DNA from: CBDBBY01 sp965205055
Lineage (GTDB): Bacteria > Pseudomonadota > Alphaproteobacteria > Rhodobacterales > Rhodobacteraceae
DNA length: 64,000 nt
Assembly: GCA_965205055.1 (NCBI GenBank)
Contig: OZ242030.1
Location: 2,170,001-2,234,000 of the forward strand
Direction: 5' to 3'
The position numbers and the translations under genes were made by a program. The notes under the pieces are model-generated. The model saw nothing but the letters and a program-made list of their open reading frames with translations, was not told the origin of the DNA and made no database searches. Shown here one piece after another: positions 1 to 9,429 of this stretch (the stretch's first letter is position 1; each line of letters opens with the position of its first letter).

Positions 1-470
1 CTCGGAATGTCGCCGTCGAACAGAATTCTCATCATTCGCAGCAGAACTTCCAGTTCGGCATCGCCATCCGCGGCGGGATACCGTCGCGACCGCAGAAGCC
101 CTTGAGAAACTTGAATGTCCATGCCTTCCGCGGATTGAAGAATGCCTTTCGCCAACAGGTCGTCGAGCGTGCGTCGGAGCAGCGCCTCGCCGTTCTTCGC
201 GACGTCGCGCAGCCAGAATTCGACATCGCCGCCGTCCTTGCTTTCGACGATGCGGGACAGCGCCGGATCCAACAAGCCGTCTTCCAAGGGAGTCGGATCG
301 ATCAGCACCAAGCTTTTGAAATCCGTGTCGATCCGATTTTCGAACGTCAACTCCGACAGAACCGCGCCCGCAAGCGCCAAGTTCAGCTTCTCTTGCGGGA
401 CAAGAGCCAAATGGCGCCCTTCATCTCCCAGCAATAGAAGGAGTATCTCTTCTGCGAATTTCAACTTCAT
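1..470 (-). CDS. GPP34 (GOLPH3/Vps74-like) domain protein, 3' end cut by the window edge
   Basis: The frame read leftwards from the ATG at 470 stays open to base 1, so about 156 N-terminal residues are visible and the C-terminus lies outside. The opening resembles the GPP34 family: an acidic leucine-rich start (KFAEEILLLLLGDEG), an ALAGAVLSELTFENRID helix, a VLIDPTPLEDGLLDPAL stretch and a C-terminal RYPAADGDAELEVLLRMM helix pair. Eukaryotic members bind phosphatidylinositol 4-phosphate at Golgi membranes; bacterial members are uncharacterised and common in actinobacteria. No signal peptide or membrane segment is visible, so it is probably cytosolic or peripherally membrane-bound. The assignment rests on motif recall alone. 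Confidence 0.68.
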   Translation of the reverse strand, partial: MKLKFAEEILLLLLGDEGRHLALVPQEKLNLALAGAVLSELTFENRIDTDFKSLVLIDPTPLEDGLLDPALSRIVESKDGGDVEFWLRDVAKNGEALLRRTLDDLLAKGILQSAEGMDIQVSQGLLRSRRYPAADGDAELEVLLRMMRILFDGDIP

Positions 471-1048
471 GACGTCATTCCCGCACCCGACGGACTTCGT
501 GCGCGGTTCATCCCAAATTTTCCTTTCATCCGATACGCTTTATTGCGTCGGCTTTGAAGCACAATGATGAAAGTACGAAAATGCTGTGTGACTTGAGACC
601 ATAAACCAAATTGCGGAATAATGCGGCTGCCGGATGAAAATCCTCCAGTCCGAAGCCTGCTTTCATTCCGGCGGACATATCCAAAAGATTGAATTCGGGG
701 GCGGAGCGAACGCCGCGGCGACGCCGATCCGACCGGAATGTCCGCACGCCCCGCCCCATGGCGCAAAAATCTGAAAGAAGCCTCTGAACTAAAAACCGGG
801 ACGCTGGAAAACAATCCGCCCAAATCCTATAACCCGGCGTCGGACGCAGACGAATCGGACCCCGAACCGTCGCAAAAGTGCCGAACCCAAACAGCGACTA
901 GACAGCTAAGCGAGTTGGTTACAAAATGCGCCGCTAACGGAATGCTCGGCAAACGGGCGGGCGCAGACTGGATTGGCCCTCTTGGCGCAATCTCTGTTCG
1001 AGCCGTCTGTGCAGGGTGGGCGGAATGCAGCTGACAAGAGGTTTGCAT
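471..1048. other. Non-coding stretch upstream of cfa
   Basis: No frame here looks like a real protein; the short open frames on both strands have arginine- and serine-rich antisense-type composition. The stretch must carry the divergent promoters for the GPP34 gene and cfa, but no convincing -35/-10 pair stands out. It contains one copy of a 55-bp dispersed repeat at 840-894. Confidence 0.5.
840..894. repeat. 55-bp dispersed repeat, copy 1
   Basis: This segment matches 37642-37696 at 47 of 55 positions without gaps; the best conserved part is the distal CCGAACCCAAACAG. On the minus strand both copies keep the same frame open (LFGFG-FATVRG), which would fit a remnant of a mobile gene, but no family was recognised. 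The second copy ends just before the possible GTG start of hsdS. Confidence 0.65.
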
Positions 1049-2260
1049 ATGTGGGAAAAGCTGTTTCGGAACATGGCGCAAAAGCTGATCACGAATGGAA
1101 CGCTTGGTGTCGAGTTGCCCGGCGGAAAGCGATTTACTTGCGGCGACGGCAAAGGCGAGCCGATCAATATTCAACTCAATAGCGCATCGGCTGTCCGCGA
1201 TCTTTGCTTGGACCCTGATCTGAAGTTCGGCGAATGCTACATGAACGGCACCCTAACTGTCGAAGGTGACGATATTCGCGGGCTGCTCGCGCTGGTCGTC
1301 AGCAACATTTCCGGCACGCGCGATGTGTTCCTCAGAAAAATCACCGGCCGCCTCCGCTCGCTAGGTCGCCGCATTGCGCAGCACAACCCGGTAGCCAGAG
1401 CCAGAAAAAACGTCGAACACCATTACGATTTGTCCGATGAACTCTACAAACTGTTCTTGGACGAGGACATGCAATACAGCTGCGCGTATTTCGAAACGCC
1501 GGACGACACGCTGGAAAATGCGCAGCTTCGCAAGAAAGACCATATTGCGACAAAACTGCTGCTGCGTCCCGGACATACAGTGCTCGACATCGGAAGCGGA
1601 TGGGGCGGCATGGGTCTGACTTTGGCAAAGAATTACGGCTGCCAAGTCATGGGAGTCACGCTGTCATCCGGCCAGCACAGGGTTTCGAATCTGCGGGCTC
1701 GCGAGGCGGGCCTGTCCGAGAAGGCCGTATTCGCGCTGATGGACTACCGAGCGATCAGCGCCCAGTTCGACCGCATCGTTTCGGTAGGCATGTTCGAGCA
1801 TGTGGGCGTGCCGCATTATCGGGAATATTTCGGCTGCCTTCGGCGGTTGCTGAAAAGCGACGGCGTCGCTTTGATCCACACGATCGGCCGAACTTCGCCG
1901 CCCAGCGCAACGAACCCGTGGATAACGAAGTACATTTTTCCCGGAGGCTACGTGCCTGCGCTTTCGGAAGTCATGACCGCCGTCGAGAAGGAGGGCTTGC
2001 GGATCACGGATATCGAGGTGCTGCGACTCCACTATGCCGAAACTCTTCGGCACTGGCATGAGCGCTTCAACGCCAATCTCGAGCGGGTTCGCGCGATGTA
2101 CGATGATCGGTTCTGCAGAATGTGGAAGTTCTATCTTGCCGCGAGTGAAATGACCTTTCGCCACGATCATCAGGTGGTATTCCAGCTCCAGATTTCGAAA
2201 GAGCTTGAATCCGTGCCTCTGACCAGAGACTACATCTACCGAAAATCCATGCAAAGCTGA
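1049..2260 (+). CDS. cfa: Cyclopropane-fatty-acyl-phospholipid synthase
   Basis: Transfers a methylene group from S-adenosylmethionine to cis double bonds of membrane phospholipid acyl chains, usually in stationary phase or stress. The 403-residue protein has the family layout: a lipid-binding N-terminal part, the HYDLSDELYKLFLDEDMQYS signature, the SAM-binding loop VLDIGSGWGGMGLTLA, the VGMFEHVG stretch and a HTIG motif. The start at 1049 is preferred because AAGAGG lies 7-8 bases upstream; an in-frame ATG at 1016 has no ribosome-binding site. It is followed after 205 bp by carB and appears to be its own transcription unit. Confidence 0.95.
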   Translation: MWEKLFRNMAQKLITNGTLGVELPGGKRFTCGDGKGEPINIQLNSASAVRDLCLDPDLKFGECYMNGTLTVEGDDIRGLLALVVSNISGTRDVFLRKITGRLRSLGRRIAQHNPVARARKNVEHHYDLSDELYKLFLDEDMQYSCAYFETPDDTLENAQLRKKDHIATKLLLRPGHTVLDIGSGWGGMGLTLAKNYGCQVMGVTLSSGQHRVSNLRAREAGLSEKAVFALMDYRAISAQFDRIVSVGMFEHVGVPHYREYFGCLRRLLKSDGVALIHTIGRTSPPSATNPWITKYIFPGGYVPALSEVMTAVEKEGLRITDIEVLRLHYAETLRHWHERFNANLERVRAMYDDRFCRMWKFYLAASEMTFRHDHQVVFQLQISKELESVPLTRDYIYRKSMQS

Positions 2261-2465
2261 TCGTTCTCAGGTCGCGACGAACGACGGATTCCTGCGGGAC
2301 GGGCTGTCCGTTTCGGCCGCGCGCGATGGCGGCGACCCGTCATCCAGAACGCGATTCGGGCGGTCGCTGAAAGACGCATGCTTGCGGAACGGCGACAGCC
2401 GGATATAACCCGCCGAGTTTGCATGCCCCCTATTCAATTCGCCTCGCGCCCTCAAGGACGGACAA

Positions 2466-5400
2466 ATGCCACGGAGCACCGAATTCGAATCAATCATGGT
2501 CCTCGGAGCAGGTCCGATCGTGATCGGCCAAGCGTGCGAATTCGACTACTCGGGCGTTCAGGCATGCAAGGCTCTCAAGGAAGAGGGCTACCGCATCGTG
2601 CTGCTCAATTCGAACCCGGCTACGATCATGACCGACCCGGGCATGGCGGACGCGACCTACATTGAACCGATCACCCCGGAAATCGTCGCCAAAATCCTCG
2701 AAACGGAGCGGCCCGGCGCGCTTCTTCCGACCATGGGCGGGCAGACGGCCTTGAACACGTCTTTGGAAGTGGCGAACAGCGGAGTGCTGGCGGAATATGG
2801 CGTCAAGCTGATCGGCGCGAATGAAACGGCCATCAGGAAAGCGGAGGATCGGGAGCTTTTTCGGAAGGCGATGGACGAAATCGGTCTCGAAAGCCCCAAA
2901 TCCAAGATCGCGCGCAGCTTTGAAGAAGCCCGGGATGCTTTGAAGCATATCGGCTTGCCTGCCATCATTCGACCGGCTTTCACGCTTGGAGGCACGGGCG
3001 GCGGAATCGCCTACAACAAGGACGACTACGAATACCTTTGCCGCTCCGGCCTCGACGCTTCGCCTCACCGGCAGATCCTGATCGACGAGAGTCTCCTGGG
3101 ATGGAAGGAATTCGAGATGGAGGTCGTCCGGGACGTCGCGGACAATGCGATCATCGTCTGTTCGATCGAAAACATCGATCCCATGGGAGTCCATACCGGC
3201 GACTCGGTCACGGTCGCTCCGGCGCTCACCCTCACGGACAAGGAATATCAGCGGATGCGGAACGGCTCGATCGCAGTTCTGCGCAAGATCGGCGTCGAGA
3301 CCGGCGGCTCGAACGTCCAGTGGGCATTGGATCCTGATTCTGGACGGATGGTCATCATCGAAATGAACCCGCGCGTTTCGCGTTCTTCAGCGCTGGCCTC
3401 GAAGGCCACCGGCTTTCCGATAGCCAGAGTCGCGGCGAAACTCGCCGTCGGCTACACGCTCGACGAACTCACGAACGATATCACGGGGGCTACTCCGGCC
3501 TCGTTCGAACCGGCGATCGACTACGTGGTCACGAAGATGCCGCGCTTTGCGTTCGAGAAATTCCCCGGCGCGAAGGCCGAGCTGAGCACGTCGATGAAAT
3601 CCGTCGGCGAGGCCATGGCAATCGGGCGAACCATCCACGAGAGTTTGCAGAAGGCACTGGTTTCGTTGGAAACGGATCTGTCCGGCTTCGATGAAATCGC
3701 GATGGAAGGCGTTCCCGAAAACGCCGTGGTCCGCAACCCGGACACCTCCGGTCTGCCGGATGCATGGCGCGAGATCATCGAACGCAAGGCGGACGCTTGC
3801 CCCCGGATTGACCGAGACCCCGTTGCAAAAGCGCTTTCCGCAAGATCGCCGGACCGCCTGCGGCTGATCGCCCAAGCGATGCGGCATGGACTCACGGACG
3901 GCGAAATCCATAAGGCCACCCGATTCGACCCTTGGTTCCTGGCGCGAATCCGGGAGATCCTGGAAGCGGAGGAAAAGGTGAAAGCCGACGGCCTGCCCGG
4001 ATTTGAATCCGGGCTCCGGCATCTGAAAGCGCTTGGATTCACTGACAAGCGCCTATCCGGACTTACGGGAATCAAAGAAAGCAAAATCAGATCCGATCGA
4101 CTCAGTTTGGGCATTCGGCCGGTCTTCAAGCGAATCGATACCTGCGCTGCCGAATTCGACGCCAAGACGCCCTACATGTACTCGACCTACGAAGCTCCTT
4201 TCGCCGGCGAGGCCGAGTGCGAAGCGAATCCCACGGAGCTCAAGAAAATCGTTGTGCTCGGAGGCGGGCCGAACCGGATCGGCCAAGGAATAGAATTCGA
4301 CTACTGCTGCTGCCACGCCTGCATGGCGCTCACGGAGGCGGGCTACGAAACCATCATGATCAACTGCAATCCGGAAACCGTCTCCACCGACTACGACACG
4401 TCGGACAGGCTGTATTTCGAACCGCTCACGCAAGAGCACGTCATTGAGATCCTGACAGCCGAGCAACGCAACGGCGAGCTTGTCGGGGTCGTTGTGCAGT
4501 TCGGCGGCCAAACGCCGTTGAAGCTTGCGCGCGCCATCGAGTCCGGACAATTCCCGATCCTCGGAACCAAGCCGGACTCCATCGATCTCGCCGAAGACCG
4601 CAAGCGGTTCCAGAAACTATTGGAAAAACTTGGGCTGAAGCAGCCGCTGAACGGCACGGCCACGTCGACCGCCCAAGCCTTGGAAGTCGCGGACAGCATC
4701 GGTTATCCCGCGGTGATCAGGCCGTCTTACGTGCTTGGAGGACGAGCGATGGAGATCGTCCGCGATGCTGCACGCCTCGAACAATACATGGCCGCTGCGG
4801 TATCCGTTTCCGGCGACAGTCCCGTATTGATCGACCAGTTTCTTCCGGATGCCGTCGAGATCGATGTCGACGCTCTTTCCGACGGAAATGACGTCCATAT
4901 TGCCGGCGTCATGCAGCACATTGAGCTTGCGGGCGTGCACTCAGGCGACAGCGCGTGCTCAATCCCGCCGCATTCCCTGAAACCTGCCGTCATCCGCGAA
5001 ATCGAAAGCCAAGCCAAGATGCTGGCGAAAGCGCTGGAAGTCCAAGGACTTATGAATGTGCAATTCGCAGTCCAGAACGACGAAGTGTTTCTTCTGGAGG
5101 TAAACCCCAGGGCGTCCCGAACTGTCCCGTTCGTCGCGAAGGCGACGGGAATCCCGGTCGCGGCGGCGGCGGCCAGGATCATGGCCGGCGAACCGCTCCA
5201 AACCTTCAAGCTGCGTCCCTTCGCCAACGGGCTGTGCTCGGTGAAGGAAGCCGTGTTCCCGTTCGGACGCTTCCAAGGCGCGGATGCGCTTCTCGGTCCC
5301 GAAATGCGCTCCACCGGCGAAGCGATGGGCACGGACCGCTCGTTCGGCAAGGCGTTCCTGAAGGCGCAGATCGGCGCCGGCGTGAAGCTCCCCAGCGACG

Positions 5401-5798
5401 GCAGCGTGTTCATGTCGTTCAAGGATGCGGACAAGAACGAGGATCTTGTCGAAGCCGCCCGGCTCCTGACGGGCGCCGGATTCCAGATCCTCGCCACGAG
5501 CGGAACCGCGAACTACCTGAAACGAGGCGGCGTCGAATGCGCGCTTGCGGCGAAAGCGCACGAAAGCCGCCCGAACGTCATAGATCTTTTGAAGGACGGC
5601 GAGATAGCGATCGTGATGAATACGGCCGATACGGCTTTGGCCGTGGATGACAGCCGCGAAATCCGCTCGATTTCCGTCGCCGAGGGAATACCCTACTGCA
5701 CGACGGCCGCCGCGGCGAAAGCGCTTGCGGGAGCGCTGAAATCACGCACCGAAGGGGCGCTGGAGGTCCGCTCTTTGCAAAGCATGCGCTTCGCGTAG
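2466..5798 (+). CDS. carB: Carbamoyl-phosphate synthase large subunit
   Basis: Makes carbamoyl phosphate from ammonia released by the small subunit, bicarbonate and two ATP, feeding pyrimidine and arginine synthesis. At 1110 residues it is full length and shows the two homologous halves: the N-terminal half opens with VLGAGPIVIGQACEFDYSG and the second with VVLGGGPNRIGQGIEFDYCC near residue 595. Both halves carry ATP-grasp motifs (EMNPRVSRSSALASKATG and EVNPRASRTVPFVAKATG), and an MGS-like allosteric domain forms the last 150 residues. AAGGAC lies 7 bases before the start. carA is not in the window. The arginine genes argF and argD, which use its product downstream, lie 23 kb away. Confidence 0.98.
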   Translation: MPRSTEFESIMVLGAGPIVIGQACEFDYSGVQACKALKEEGYRIVLLNSNPATIMTDPGMADATYIEPITPEIVAKILETERPGALLPTMGGQTALNTSLEVANSGVLAEYGVKLIGANETAIRKAEDRELFRKAMDEIGLESPKSKIARSFEEARDALKHIGLPAIIRPAFTLGGTGGGIAYNKDDYEYLCRSGLDASPHRQILIDESLLGWKEFEMEVVRDVADNAIIVCSIENIDPMGVHTGDSVTVAPALTLTDKEYQRMRNGSIAVLRKIGVETGGSNVQWALDPDSGRMVIIEMNPRVSRSSALASKATGFPIARVAAKLAVGYTLDELTNDITGATPASFEPAIDYVVTKMPRFAFEKFPGAKAELSTSMKSVGEAMAIGRTIHESLQKALVSLETDLSGFDEIAMEGVPENAVVRNPDTSGLPDAWREIIERKADACPRIDRDPVAKALSARSPDRLRLIAQAMRHGLTDGEIHKATRFDPWFLARIREILEAEEKVKADGLPGFESGLRHLKALGFTDKRLSGLTGIKESKIRSDRLSLGIRPVFKRIDTCAAEFDAKTPYMYSTYEAPFAGEAECEANPTELKKIVVLGGGPNRIGQGIEFDYCCCHACMALTEAGYETIMINCNPETVSTDYDTSDRLYFEPLTQEHVIEILTAEQRNGELVGVVVQFGGQTPLKLARAIESGQFPILGTKPDSIDLAEDRKRFQKLLEKLGLKQPLNGTATSTAQALEVADSIGYPAVIRPSYVLGGRAMEIVRDAARLEQYMAAAVSVSGDSPVLIDQFLPDAVEIDVDALSDGNDVHIAGVMQHIELAGVHSGDSACSIPPHSLKPAVIREIESQAKMLAKALEVQGLMNVQFAVQNDEVFLLEVNPRASRTVPFVAKATGIPVAAAAARIMAGEPLQTFKLRPFANGLCSVKEAVFPFGRFQGADALLGPEMRSTGEAMGTDRSFGKAFLKAQIGAGVKLPSDGSVFMSFKDADKNEDLVEAARLLTGAGFQILATSGTANYLKRGGVECALAAKAHESRPNVIDLLKDGEIAIVMNTADTALAVDDSREIRSISVAEGIPYCTTAAAAKALAGALKSRTEGALEVRSLQSMRFA

Positions 5799-5866
5799 GA
5801 TTCGCAGTCCGGATTCCGGACGGGAAGCGCCCGGCCAAGATTCGCCTCGTCCTTCCGAATCAAGCG

Positions 5867-6868
5867 TCAAAAGTCGAGATCCAGCCGGACCGATCTGGTT
5901 TCCTTCATTGAACGGAGGCCCGCGTCCGCGATCGCTTCCGCGACAACCCCGTCGACCAGCATGGGGAAGGTCAGGACCGGTCCTTCGAGTCGCTGTATGA
6001 ATGCATCCAGCTGCTCGAAGTAGGACTCGATGAACCGAGGAACCCAATGGCCGTGGATTCCTTCGGAATGCACAAGATCGCCCGACGAATGCACCAAGTT
6101 CAACGGAACGGGCGGGCGCGACTCGAACTTGCCTTCCGAACCGAAGACTTCGATGCTCTCGTCGTAGCCGTAATTGGTGCGCCTGCTGAAATTGAAATGG
6201 CAGAGCGCGCCGCTCTCCATCCGAAGAATGACCATCGCCGTATCGACGTCGCCATGCTTTGCGAATCGCGGTTCGATCAGGCAATCCCCGACCGCATAGA
6301 CCTCGACCGGACGCTCGCCCGCTATCCAGCAGGCGAGATCGAAAAAATGGGCTCCCTTGTCGCGCAGCATCCCGCCTGAATTCTTGATGTAGTCGAGGTT
6401 CGGAAGCGCTTGAGTGCGAGACGTGAAATGCATCATCTCGATCCGTCCGATTTCGCCGTCCGCGACCGCGTCCTTCAAAGTCGAGTGCTGGAAATCGTAG
6501 CGCCTGTTGAAGCCCATTCCCGCGACCACGCCGCTTTTGCGGGCAAGACGCAAGGTCTCCATTGCCGAATCCAGAGACAGATCGACAGGTTTTTCGCAAA
6601 GAAACGGCTTTCCGTGCGCCAGACACAACCTTGCGAGCTCGCAGTGCGCGCTTGTGGAAGCGGCGATGATGGCGGCGTCGACCTTGGGATTTGCGAGCAT
6701 CTCTTCGGGAGAGCCGGCGACTCCCGCGTCGAATGCGTTCGCCAGCGACGACGATCTGCCGGCGTTCAAATCGTATATCGAGATCAAGCTGGCGCCCGGG
6801 TGCGAGTTGATGTGATCCGCATGGATGCCGCCGATTCCTCCCGCGCCGAATATTCCGAATCCCACCAT
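5867..6868 (-). CDS. Gfo/Idh/MocA-family dehydrogenase, inositol 2-dehydrogenase-like
   Basis: NAD(P)-dependent oxidoreductase of 333 residues. The N-terminal Rossmann fold begins GFGIFGAGGIGGIHADHI. The CEKPVDLS motif near residue 93 holds the lysine typical of this superfamily, and a GGMLRDKGAHFFDLACW segment near residue 165 supplies the usual catalytic aspartate and histidine region. The best family match is IolG-type myo-inositol 2-dehydrogenase, but no other inositol genes are nearby and sugar dehydrogenases share these motifs. It converges on carB with 68 bp between stop codons. Its start is about 55 bp from the left end of the IS5-family element, so upstream control may have been lost on insertion. 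Confidence 0.85.
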   Translation of the reverse strand: MVGFGIFGAGGIGGIHADHINSHPGASLISIYDLNAGRSSSLANAFDAGVAGSPEEMLANPKVDAAIIAASTSAHCELARLCLAHGKPFLCEKPVDLSLDSAMETLRLARKSGVVAGMGFNRRYDFQHSTLKDAVADGEIGRIEMMHFTSRTQALPNLDYIKNSGGMLRDKGAHFFDLACWIAGERPVEVYAVGDCLIEPRFAKHGDVDTAMVILRMESGALCHFNFSRRTNYGYDESIEVFGSEGKFESRPPVPLNLVHSSGDLVHSEGIHGHWVPRFIESYFEQLDAFIQRLEGPVLTFPMLVDGVVAEAIADAGLRSMKETRSVRLDLDF

Positions 6869-6921
6869 GTCTTTCAGCCTTTTCCGCAGGAAACCATCCT
6901 TGGCCGAACGCGACTACAAGG

Positions 6922-8267
6922 TGGAAACCTCCGACAACCCTCTGATTTCGCGCTGGACCGGTTGCAAGCGCGGTCGAAGCGGATTCACGGGCCGATCAGG
7001 ACCGGATGCGGTCGGATTTGGCCCGGATTTCGGGATTTCCAATGCCCGATCCGGGCCTGTTCCGGCCTCGCCGGCCCGTTTCGGGCCTCATGCGGACACC
7101 AGGCCATCGGGCGGCGGCTTGGCTCGACCGAGAAGCCATCGCAATCGGCCCATATTGTACGCGATGTTCGCCATCGTGACGGCGGCCTTGGCGCGGGCCA
7201 GCCCGACGGTCCGGATCGTCAGCCCCATCCGGGCCTTCTGGTGGGCGAAGACGTGTTCGACCTTCGCCCGGTCCTTCGACTTGCGCCCGTTGGCCTTCGC
7301 GGTCCGCGCGGGCATCGGACGCTTGTGCGGCTTCTTGCGGTGGATGCGGCTATTCAGCCCGTTCTCCTTCAGCCACTTCTCGTTCTCCGCCGAGCGGTAC
7401 CCCGTGTCCCCCCAAACGTCGCGGCAGGTGTTGCCGTGGTCGATCAGCCCTTCGCGAAGCCGCTTGCCGTCGTTCGCGGCGGCGTCCGTCACGATCTGGC
7501 GGCGGATGATCCCATGCTTCTTATCGATGCCGATGTGGGTCTTGTAGCCGAAGACCGGAATGGCGATGTCGACCGGCTTCTTGCCGTCCGGCCCGGCCTT
7601 CGCCTTCTTGTGCTTGACCGTCCAGCGCGCGTCCGTGTCCTTCTGCGACGCCTTGGCCGGCGCGTCCGGCCAGATCTCGTCCGCCGACCGCCCCTCCTTG
7701 ACCGCCGCCTTCTCCTCCCCGGTCATGCGCTGGCGCGGCGCGGCGACCAGGGACGAATCCACGATCTGGCCCGACCGGGAGATGAAGCCCGCCTCCGCGA
7801 CGATTTGATTCATCTCCTTGAACAGCTCGTCCAGAACGCCCGCCTTGATCAGCGCCTCGCGGAAATCCCAAAGCGTATTCGCATCCGGAACCGTCTCGTT
7901 CAGCTCAAGGCCGCAAAAGTGCAGCCAGGTCATCCGGTCGCGCACCATGGTCTCCGTCGCCTCCAGCGACAGATTGTGAAGGCTCTGCAGAACCAGCATC
8001 TTGAATTTCAAAACGACGTCCAGCGCCGGGCGGCCGCCTTTCGCGCCGCGAGGCCGTCCGGCGGCCGTCTCGAGGATCGGCCTGAACCGCTCGAAATCCA
8101 CCGTCGCCGACAGCTTCTCCAAAGGATCGTCCCCCTTGGACAATATCGCGCCGAGGTGCTCATCATAGTCCAAAAGGCTTCGCTGCTTCGACATCAAGAC
8201 CTCCAATTCCGCCAATCCCTGGGAATCATGCCTGCATCCAAAACGCAAGGGGTTTTCGGAGGGTCCA
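6922..8267 (-). mobile_element. IS5-family insertion sequence
   Basis: About 1.35 kb carrying one transposase gene read leftwards. Candidate terminal repeats are imperfect: CCTCCGACAACCC at 6928-6940 and the inverted GGGTTTTCGGAGG at 8250-8262 agree at 12 of 13 positions, with weaker similarity extending a few bases outwards. No target-site duplication could be resolved, so the borders may be wrong by several bases. It sits between the inositol dehydrogenase-like gene and the hydroxyacid dehydrogenase. Confidence 0.7.
7088..8194 (-). CDS. IS5-family transposase
   Basis: DDE transposase of 368 residues that appears intact. The N-terminal helix-turn-helix region precedes the catalytic triad: Asp146 in QIVDSSLV, Asp263 in VWGDTGYRS, and Glu313 in AKVEHVFAHQK. 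A GYKTHIGID strand lies between the aspartates and an AYNMGRLRWLL tail follows, as in the IS5 subgroup. The ATG at 8194 is chosen because GGAGGT lies 5-6 bases upstream and the family begins here; an upstream in-frame start at 8404 would add 70 unrelated residues reaching outside the element. No frameshift is seen, so the element may still be active. Confidence 0.92.
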   Translation of the reverse strand: MSKQRSLLDYDEHLGAILSKGDDPLEKLSATVDFERFRPILETAAGRPRGAKGGRPALDVVLKFKMLVLQSLHNLSLEATETMVRDRMTWLHFCGLELNETVPDANTLWDFREALIKAGVLDELFKEMNQIVAEAGFISRSGQIVDSSLVAAPRQRMTGEEKAAVKEGRSADEIWPDAPAKASQKDTDARWTVKHKKAKAGPDGKKPVDIAIPVFGYKTHIGIDKKHGIIRRQIVTDAAANDGKRLREGLIDHGNTCRDVWGDTGYRSAENEKWLKENGLNSRIHRKKPHKRPMPARTAKANGRKSKDRAKVEHVFAHQKARMGLTIRTVGLARAKAAVTMANIAYNMGRLRWLLGRAKPPPDGLVSA

Positions 8268-8460
8268 GGTTCCAGCTGCAAAACCAAGCGATCTTGAATT
8301 TCGATCTTTCGAAGGCGCATCTCGGAGCAAGCGCGATGTTTCGACCGGCACGGACACGACCGGAATTGCCGCGCCTGCTCCGCAAGCGAGCATATCCGCG
8401 TCATTTCTCGGAAGCAGGCAACTCAATTTCCCGGCGCGTTGTCCGACCGCGGAATTTCGT

Positions 8461-9429
8461 TCAGAACACCTGGTTCGGCGGCGAGGCTCCGTCGAACAAC
8501 GCGTCTATGTTGTCGAGCGCCATCGCTCCCATTTCCTCCCGCACCTCCAGAACGGACGTTCCGAAGTGAGGAAGCAAAACCACATGCTCCATGTTCCGCA
8601 GATCTTCAGGAACATCCGGCTCGAATTCGTAAACATCCAATCCCGCCGACGCGATCCGTCCTTCCTTGAGCACCCGCACAAGCCCGGCCTCATCGACGAC
8701 GTCCCCTCTGGACACGTTCACGAATATGCCCGTCGGCTTCATTCGGCGAAGCAATTTCTCCGTTACGAGGTGCCGGGTCGAAGGCTCGCTGCGAACGGCG
8801 ACCGCGACAAAGTCCGCAGCCGCCATGACGTCTTCTGCGGAATCCAGCTGCTCGGCCGGGAAATCGATGCCTTCGACCTTCGAGCGGTTGAAAAACACAA
8901 CATTCATTCGAAAGCCCAAACGGCACCGGCGGGCGATCGCCGTTCCGATCCGGCCCATTCCGATCACGCCCAAAGTTTTTCCGGTGACGTGCTGGCCAAG
9001 CATGTCCATCGGCTGCCAACCTCGCCAGTTCCCTTGCCTGACAAGGCGGTCGCCTTCAGCGGCTCTCCGGGCCGCCATCAGGATCAGCGCGAGCGCGATG
9101 TCGGCGGTCGCGTCGGTCACAACGCCCGGCGTATTGGTTACGACGACGCCTCGGCCGCGGGCGGCAGCGGCGTCGATATGGTTGTACCCCGCGCCGTAAT
9201 TCGCCAATATCCTGCATCGCGGATCGGACGCCAATTCAAATGCCTCTGCATTGAATGCGTCGCCCAAATTCACAATGATCGCGTCGTAGTCCGCCATGCA
9301 CTGGGCAGCGGCCGCGCTGTCCAATGGTTCGCCGTCTTTGAGAACGTCGACGGCGAAGCGCGTTTCGGCTCGCTTCGCGACCGCGTCCGGAAGCACCCTC
9401 GTGATCAGCAGCTTCGGCCTCGGAGTCAA
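8461..9429 (-). CDS. D-isomer-specific 2-hydroxyacid dehydrogenase (glyoxylate/hydroxypyruvate reductase-like)
   Basis: NAD(P)H-dependent reductase of 2-oxoacids such as glyoxylate or hydroxypyruvate, 322 residues. The dinucleotide loop is GVIGMGRIGTAIARR. The catalytic Arg-Glu-His set is visible in VAVRSEPSTRH, VYEFEPDVP and LLPHFGTSV. I start it at the TTG at 9429, which overlaps the csaA stop codon as TTGA and suggests translational coupling; the open frame continues upstream to 9660 but that part is antisense-like csaA sequence. It is the last gene of the ybjN-proC-csaA minus-strand run. The exact substrate cannot be read from sequence. Confidence 0.88.
   Translation of the reverse strand: MTPRPKLLITRVLPDAVAKRAETRFAVDVLKDGEPLDSAAAAQCMADYDAIIVNLGDAFNAEAFELASDPRCRILANYGAGYNHIDAAAARGRGVVVTNTPGVVTDATADIALALILMAARRAAEGDRLVRQGNWRGWQPMDMLGQHVTGKTLGVIGMGRIGTAIARRCRLGFRMNVVFFNRSKVEGIDFPAEQLDSAEDVMAAADFVAVAVRSEPSTRHLVTEKLLRRMKPTGIFVNVSRGDVVDEAGLVRVLKEGRIASAGLDVYEFEPDVPEDLRNMEHVVLLPHFGTSVLEVREEMGAMALDNIDALFDGASPPNQVF

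Noticed and set aside
6410..8569. 719-residue open frame on the plus strand
   Set aside because: It runs antisense to the inositol dehydrogenase-like gene, the IS5 transposase and the hydroxyacid dehydrogenase end, is arginine-rich and has no domain; it is a product of G+C-rich antisense sequence.
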